A stretch of DNA of 8,866 nucleotides. Origin: Clostridia bacterium. Lineage in GTDB: Bacteria; Bacillota_A; Clostridia; Christensenellales; Aristaeellaceae. The DNA lies in contig JAFUPO010000183.1 in assembly GCA_017481185.1 (NCBI GenBank), forward strand, positions 1 to 8,866. Direction: 5' to 3'. This document shows, piece by piece, positions 6,327 through 8,866 of the stretch. The notes beneath the pieces were generated by a model that did not search any database, was not told the origin of the DNA, and saw only the letters and a program-made list of their open reading frames with translations. The first letter of the stretch is position 1, and each line of letters begins with the position of its first letter. A program made the position numbers and the translations under genes.

Positions 6327-7487
6327 ATGAACAAGATTTACATGGATAACGCGGCGACCACCGCCGTTTCCCCCACCGTATTGGAGAAGATGCTGCCCTA
6401 CTTCACCCAGGTGTACGGCAATGCTTCCTCCATCCACGCCACCGGCCGGGAGGCCCACAAGGTTATTGACGGCGTGCGCCGCCAGGTGGCCGACGCCATC
6501 GGCTGCACCCCCAGCGAGATCTATTTCACCGGCGGCGGCTCTGAAAGCGATAACTGGGCCATCAAGGGCGCTGCCTTTGCCCGGCAGAAGAAGGGCAACC
6601 ACATCATCACCTCCTCCATTGAGCATCACGCAGTGCTGCACACCTGCCAGTGGCTGGAAAAGCACGGCTTCCAAGTGACCTACCTGCCCGTGGACGAATA
6701 CGGCCAGGTGCGCCCTGAGGATGTGGAGAAGGCCATCACTGACAAGACCATCCTGATCACCATCATGGCGGCCAACAACGAGATCGGCACCCTCCAGCCT
6801 GTGAAGGAGATTGGCAAGATCGCCAAGGCTCACGGCATCTGGTTCCACACCGACGCGGTGCAGGCCATGGGCGCTGTGCCTGTGAATGTTGAGGACTGGG
6901 GTGTGGATATGCTGTCTATGAGCGCCCACAAGTTCCATGGCCCCAAGGGCGTAGGCGCTCTGTACATCCGCAAGGGCGTGCGGCCTGACATCTTCATGCA
7001 GGGCGGCGCTCAGGAGCGGGGCCAGCGGGCTGGCACCGAGAACCTGGCAGGCATCGTGGGCCTGGGCGCAGCGCTGGAAGAGGCTGTTGCCAACCTGGAC
7101 AACTACACTGCCCGGCTGACCAAGCTGCGGGACAAGCTGATTAATGTCATCCTGGAAGCCATTCCTGAGTGCCGCCTCAACGGCCACCCCACCAACCGGC
7201 TGCCTAACAACGTAAACGTTTCCATCCGCTATATTGAGGGCGAAGCCCTGCTGCTTCGCTTGGATCTGGCGGGCGTGGCCGCTTCCTCTGGCTCTGCCTG
7301 CACCTCCGGCTCCCTGGATCCCTCCCATGTTCTGTTGGCCATTGGCCTGCCCCATGAGATCGCCCACGGCAGCCTGCGGCTTTCCCTGGGCACTGAGACC
7401 ACCGAAGAAGAGGTGGATGAGGTTTTGAAGGTGCTGCCCAACATTGTTTCTACCCTGCGGGCCATGAGCCCCCTGTACCATCAGTAA
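6327..7487 (+). CDS. iscS: Cysteine desulfurase, IscS/NifS type
   Basis: A 386-residue PLP enzyme that removes sulfur from L-cysteine as a protein persulfide and passes it to the scaffold protein for Fe-S cluster assembly, and often to tRNA thiolation. It starts MNKIYMDNAATTAVSP, typical of class I desulfurases. His100 in SIEHHAVL stacks on PLP, Asp176 and Gln179 in FHTDAVQ contact the cofactor, and Lys202 in SAHKFHGPKG is the Schiff-base lysine. The catalytic Cys325 lies in SGSACTSGSLDPSHVL, the longer mobile loop of group I (IscS/NifS) rather than the SufS type. AAAGGAG at 6313-6319 overlaps the iscR stop, showing tight coupling. The partner iscU follows 17 bases later. NifS would be an equally fair name; no nif genes are in the window. 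Confidence 0.96.
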   Translation: MNKIYMDNAATTAVSPTVLEKMLPYFTQVYGNASSIHATGREAHKVIDGVRRQVADAIGCTPSEIYFTGGGSESDNWAIKGAAFARQKKGNHIITSSIEHHAVLHTCQWLEKHGFQVTYLPVDEYGQVRPEDVEKAITDKTILITIMAANNEIGTLQPVKEIGKIAKAHGIWFHTDAVQAMGAVPVNVEDWGVDMLSMSAHKFHGPKGVGALYIRKGVRPDIFMQGGAQERGQRAGTENLAGIVGLGAALEEAVANLDNYTARLTKLRDKLINVILEAIPECRLNGHPTNRLPNNVNVSIRYIEGEALLLRLDLAGVAASSGSACTSGSLDPSHVLLAIGLPHEIAHGSLRLSLGTETTEEEVDEVLKVLPNIVSTLRAMSPLYHQ

Positions 7488-7504
7488 TAAAGGAGATAAG
7501 CGAT

Positions 7505-7876
7505 ATGTATTCTGAGAAAGTAATGGATCATTTTTCCAATCCCCGCAACGTGGGCGAAATCGAAAATCCCAGCGGCACCGGCACGGTGGGCAACGCCAAG
7601 TGCGGCGACATCATGAAGATGGACATTGTGGTTGAGAACAACGTGATTGTTGACGTGAAGTTCAAGACCTTCGGCTGCGGCGCTGCCATCGCTACCAGCT
7701 CCATGGCCACTGAGATGGTGAAGGGCAAGACCATTGAGGAAGCCCTGCAATTGACCAACAAGGCTGTGGCCGAGGCTCTGGACGGTCTGCCCCCTGTAAA
7801 GATGCACTGCTCCATGCTGGCTGAGGAAGCTATCCATGCGGCGATTGAGGATTATCAGAAAAAGCATAGCAAGTAA
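7505..7876 (+). CDS. iscU: Fe-S cluster assembly scaffold, IscU/NifU N-terminal type
   Basis: A 123-residue protein on which iron and the sulfur from IscS are assembled into [2Fe-2S] or [4Fe-4S] clusters. It opens MYSEKVMDHFSNPRNVG, the IscU/NifU signature. The ligands are all present: Cys33 and Asp35 in AKCGD, Cys58 in FGCGAAIA, His101 and Cys102 in VKMHCSMLA. The LPPVK just before His101 is the usual chaperone-recognition motif (LPPVK for HscA in proteobacteria), although no hscA/hscB genes are in view. It is the short, single-domain form, lacking the ferredoxin and C-terminal domains of full NifU. AAAGGAG at 7489-7495, right after the iscS stop, gives 9-base spacing. It is the last gene of the operon. 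Confidence 0.95.
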   Translation: MYSEKVMDHFSNPRNVGEIENPSGTGTVGNAKCGDIMKMDIVVENNVIVDVKFKTFGCGAAIATSSMATEMVKGKTIEEALQLTNKAVAEALDGLPPVKMHCSMLAEEAIHAAIEDYQKKHSK

Positions 7877-7884
7877 TGTAATAT

Positions 7885-7927
7885 GTGCGAGAGGGATCCT
7901 TTTAAGTTAAAAGGACCCCTCTCGCGC
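7885..7927 (+). repeat. Long imperfect palindrome after iscU, operon-end hairpin
   Basis: GTGCGAGAGGG (7885-7895) pairs with CCCTCTCGCGC (7917-7927) with one G-U. After an A/C mismatch, TCCTTTT (7897-7903) pairs with AAAAGGA (7909-7915) around a 5-base loop. The hairpin is very stable but is followed by TCTCCCCG, not a U-tract, so it is not a standard intrinsic terminator. It could protect the mRNA 3' end or be a dispersed palindromic repeat: it shares GCGAG...CCTTTT...AAAAGG...CTCGC with the palindrome at 8015-8053. Confidence 0.75.
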
Positions 7928-7950
7928 TCTCCCCGAAAACCGGCTTAGGA

Positions 7951-7979
7951 TTGATTTGGACGATAGTCTGAGCGATATT
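7951..7979 (+). promoter_or_regulatory. Weak promoter candidate for hflX
   Basis: TTGATT (7951-7956), 17 bases, GATATT (7974-7979); each hexamer matches the sigma-A consensus at four of six positions. hflX needs a promoter here if the hairpin at 7885-7927 ends the isc transcript. No better pair was found in the gap. Confidence 0.3.
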
Positions 7980-8003
7980 TGTAAAAGTTTTAATAAAGTT
8001 TTT

Positions 8004-8013
8004 AGGAAGGGAG
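8004..8013 (+). promoter_or_regulatory. Shine-Dalgarno-like sequence separated from hflX by a hairpin
   Basis: AGGAAGGGAG is the only purine-rich SD-like sequence before hflX, but lies 51 bases from the ATG at 8065. The palindrome at 8015-8053 occupies most of that distance. If it folds in the mRNA, the SD end is left 12 unpaired bases from the ATG, near a usable spacing. Confidence 0.35.
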
Positions 8014-8014
8014 C

Positions 8015-8053
8015 GCGAGGGAAAGCCCTTTTTTCAAAAAGGGTTTCCCTCGC
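8015..8053 (+). repeat. Long palindrome between SD and start codon of hflX
   Basis: GCGAGGGAAA (8015-8024) pairs perfectly with TTTCCCTCGC (8044-8053). Past a bulged G8025, CCCTTTT (8026-8032) pairs with AAAAGGG (8037-8043) over a 4-base loop, 17 bp in total. It resembles the palindrome at 7885-7927 in sequence and layout, suggesting a repeat family. It sits 11 bases before the hflX ATG. It could act as a translation control hairpin, a terminator-like element, or an inserted repeat. Confidence 0.8.
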
Positions 8054-8064
8054 ACAATAGCGCA

Positions 8065-8866
8065 ATGTCCGAAATTCATGGCAATACTGTAGGCCTGCGG
8101 GAAACGTTTCTGCAGGAGATGAGCACCCTGTACGATCTGGATCTGCCGGGGGATCTTTTTGCGCCGCCGGAATTGATCCAGCTGCTGGCGGGGTATTCTG
8201 CCAAGATCAACCGTGAGATCGCCCTGTACCTGACCCGGGACGGCGAGGTGGTGGACATCATCATCGGCCACCTGGATAGCGTATCCCTGCCGGATTACCG
8301 GCTGCGCCGCAATGTGAAACGGCTTTCCGGCGTGCGCTGCATCCACACCCATCCCGGCGGGATGGGTGAATTGAGCGATGTGGATATTAGCGCTCTGCGC
8401 TCCCTGCGCTTTGACGCTATGTGCGCCATCGGCGTGCGGGATGGCCGGGCCTGCGAGGTGCAGGTGGGCTACCTGAGCGAGATGGAAAAGGGCGTGAACC
8501 GGGTGGAGCTTCTGGCCCCGGTGCCCTACAACCGCATCCCCCAGGCGCACTGGATGGAGCTTATTGACGTTGCCGACGAGCAGGTGTTGGCTGGGGAGGA
8601 CAAGACCCTGGAAAATGGCCCTGAGCGGGCGGTGCTGGTGGGCGCTGAAAGCGAGGAATCGCTGGATGAGCTGTCCAGGCTGGCAGACACCGCCGGGGCC
8701 GTGGTGGTGGGCCGGATGCTTCAAAGGCGTCTGAAGCCCGAGGGCGCCACCTATATCGGTAGCGGCAAGGCCCAGGAGCTGGCGCTGGACTGCCAGGCCC
8801 TTGAAGCTGACGTGTGCATCTTCGATGAAGAGCTTACCGGTGTGCAGATCCGCAACTTGGAGGAGA
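8065..8866 (+). CDS. hflX: GTPase HflX, long form with N-terminal JAMM-like domain (runs off right edge)
   Basis: The first 267 residues are visible. From about residue 187 the protein is standard HflX: ERAVLVGAESEESLDELSRL, AGAVVVGR, GATYIGSGKAQEL and IFDEELTGVQIRNLEE, the N-terminal domain that binds the ribosome; the GTPase domain lies beyond the window. HflX is a ribosome-splitting GTPase acting on stalled ribosomes and, in S. aureus, on hibernating 100S dimers. Residues 1-186 are an extra domain absent from the shorter HflX. It contains NREIALYL (Glu51) and IHTHPGGMGELSDVD, whose His94, His96, Ser104 and Asp107 match the JAMM/MPN+ pattern E, HxH-x7-SxxD of zinc metalloproteases. ATG 8065 is the only ATG, GTG or TTG in this frame after the stop at 7969. 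Its N-terminus (SEIHGNTVGLRETFLQEM) looks like that of other long clostridial HflX proteins, from memory. Ribosome binding is unusual: no SD is adjacent and a hairpin intervenes. Confidence 0.92.
   Translation, partial: MSEIHGNTVGLRETFLQEMSTLYDLDLPGDLFAPPELIQLLAGYSAKINREIALYLTRDGEVVDIIIGHLDSVSLPDYRLRRNVKRLSGVRCIHTHPGGMGELSDVDISALRSLRFDAMCAIGVRDGRACEVQVGYLSEMEKGVNRVELLAPVPYNRIPQAHWMELIDVADEQVLAGEDKTLENGPERAVLVGAESEESLDELSRLADTAGAVVVGRMLQRRLKPEGATYIGSGKAQELALDCQALEADVCIFDEELTGVQIRNLEE

Noticed and set aside
6249..7481. 410-codon open frame antisense to iscS
   Set aside because: It mirrors iscS, whose strong codon bias leaves the opposite strand free of stops. Its product is rich in Gly, Ala, His, Gln and Val with no recognisable domain, and the iscS frame has every active-site motif.
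8002..8724. 240-codon antisense frame opposite hflX
   Set aside because: Shadow: the sense strand encodes a clear HflX N-terminal region.
1..8866. CRISPR array, tRNA, rRNA, transposase or phage genes
   Set aside because: No regularly spaced direct repeats, cloverleaf-like sequence, or mobile-element protein motifs were seen on either strand.

Overview
The window looks like a chromosomal segment of a fairly GC-rich member of the Clostridia (Firmicutes/Bacillota). The evidence is strong AGGAGG-type ribosome binding sites before most genes, a long-form HPF, the Firmicutes-type comEC-holA pair, an Rrf2/IscR-iscS-iscU cluster, and a long-form HflX with an extra N-terminal domain. I cannot place it to genus. 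Nearly all of it is housekeeping or stress physiology. I see no transposase, phage gene, tRNA, rRNA or CRISPR array.

Layout. At the left, two overlapping minus-strand genes encode paralogous M42-family metallo-aminopeptidases; the downstream one runs off the left edge. An extended -10 promoter at 1555-1583 reads leftward into them. A 361-base intergenic region then separates this divergent pair from hpf on the plus strand. Its hpf-side half holds a sequence fitting a sigma-H-type promoter (1650-1679), followed by about 160 bases of leader that folds into a series of helices. In that position upstream of hpf/raiA it is a good candidate for a raiA-motif RNA. hpf ends in a hairpin terminator; comEC (DNA uptake channel) and holA (DNA polymerase III delta) follow as a tight pair closed by a strong intrinsic terminator at 5762-5798.

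The next unit has a near-consensus promoter (5830-5858), two inverted repeats that could be operators, and iscR-iscS-iscU, a compact iron-sulfur cluster assembly operon with its own regulator. It ends in a long hairpin without a U-tract. A 188-base gap contains a second, related long palindrome, which lies between the only good Shine-Dalgarno sequence and the start codon of hflX. hflX runs off the right edge. Its N-terminal ~180 residues, ahead of the normal HflX domain, carry an intact JAMM/MPN+ metalloprotease signature.

How the genes work together. HPF dimerises ribosomes into inactive 100S particles in stationary phase or stress, and HflX is known in other Firmicutes to split such ribosomes, so both arms of ribosome hibernation lie within this window. 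The isc genes supply Fe-S clusters under IscR feedback. The M42 peptidases probably finish peptide degradation in the cytosol. The items most worth a second look are the hpf leader RNA with its sigma-H-like promoter, the JAMM-like domain on HflX, and the hairpin between the hflX SD and start codon.
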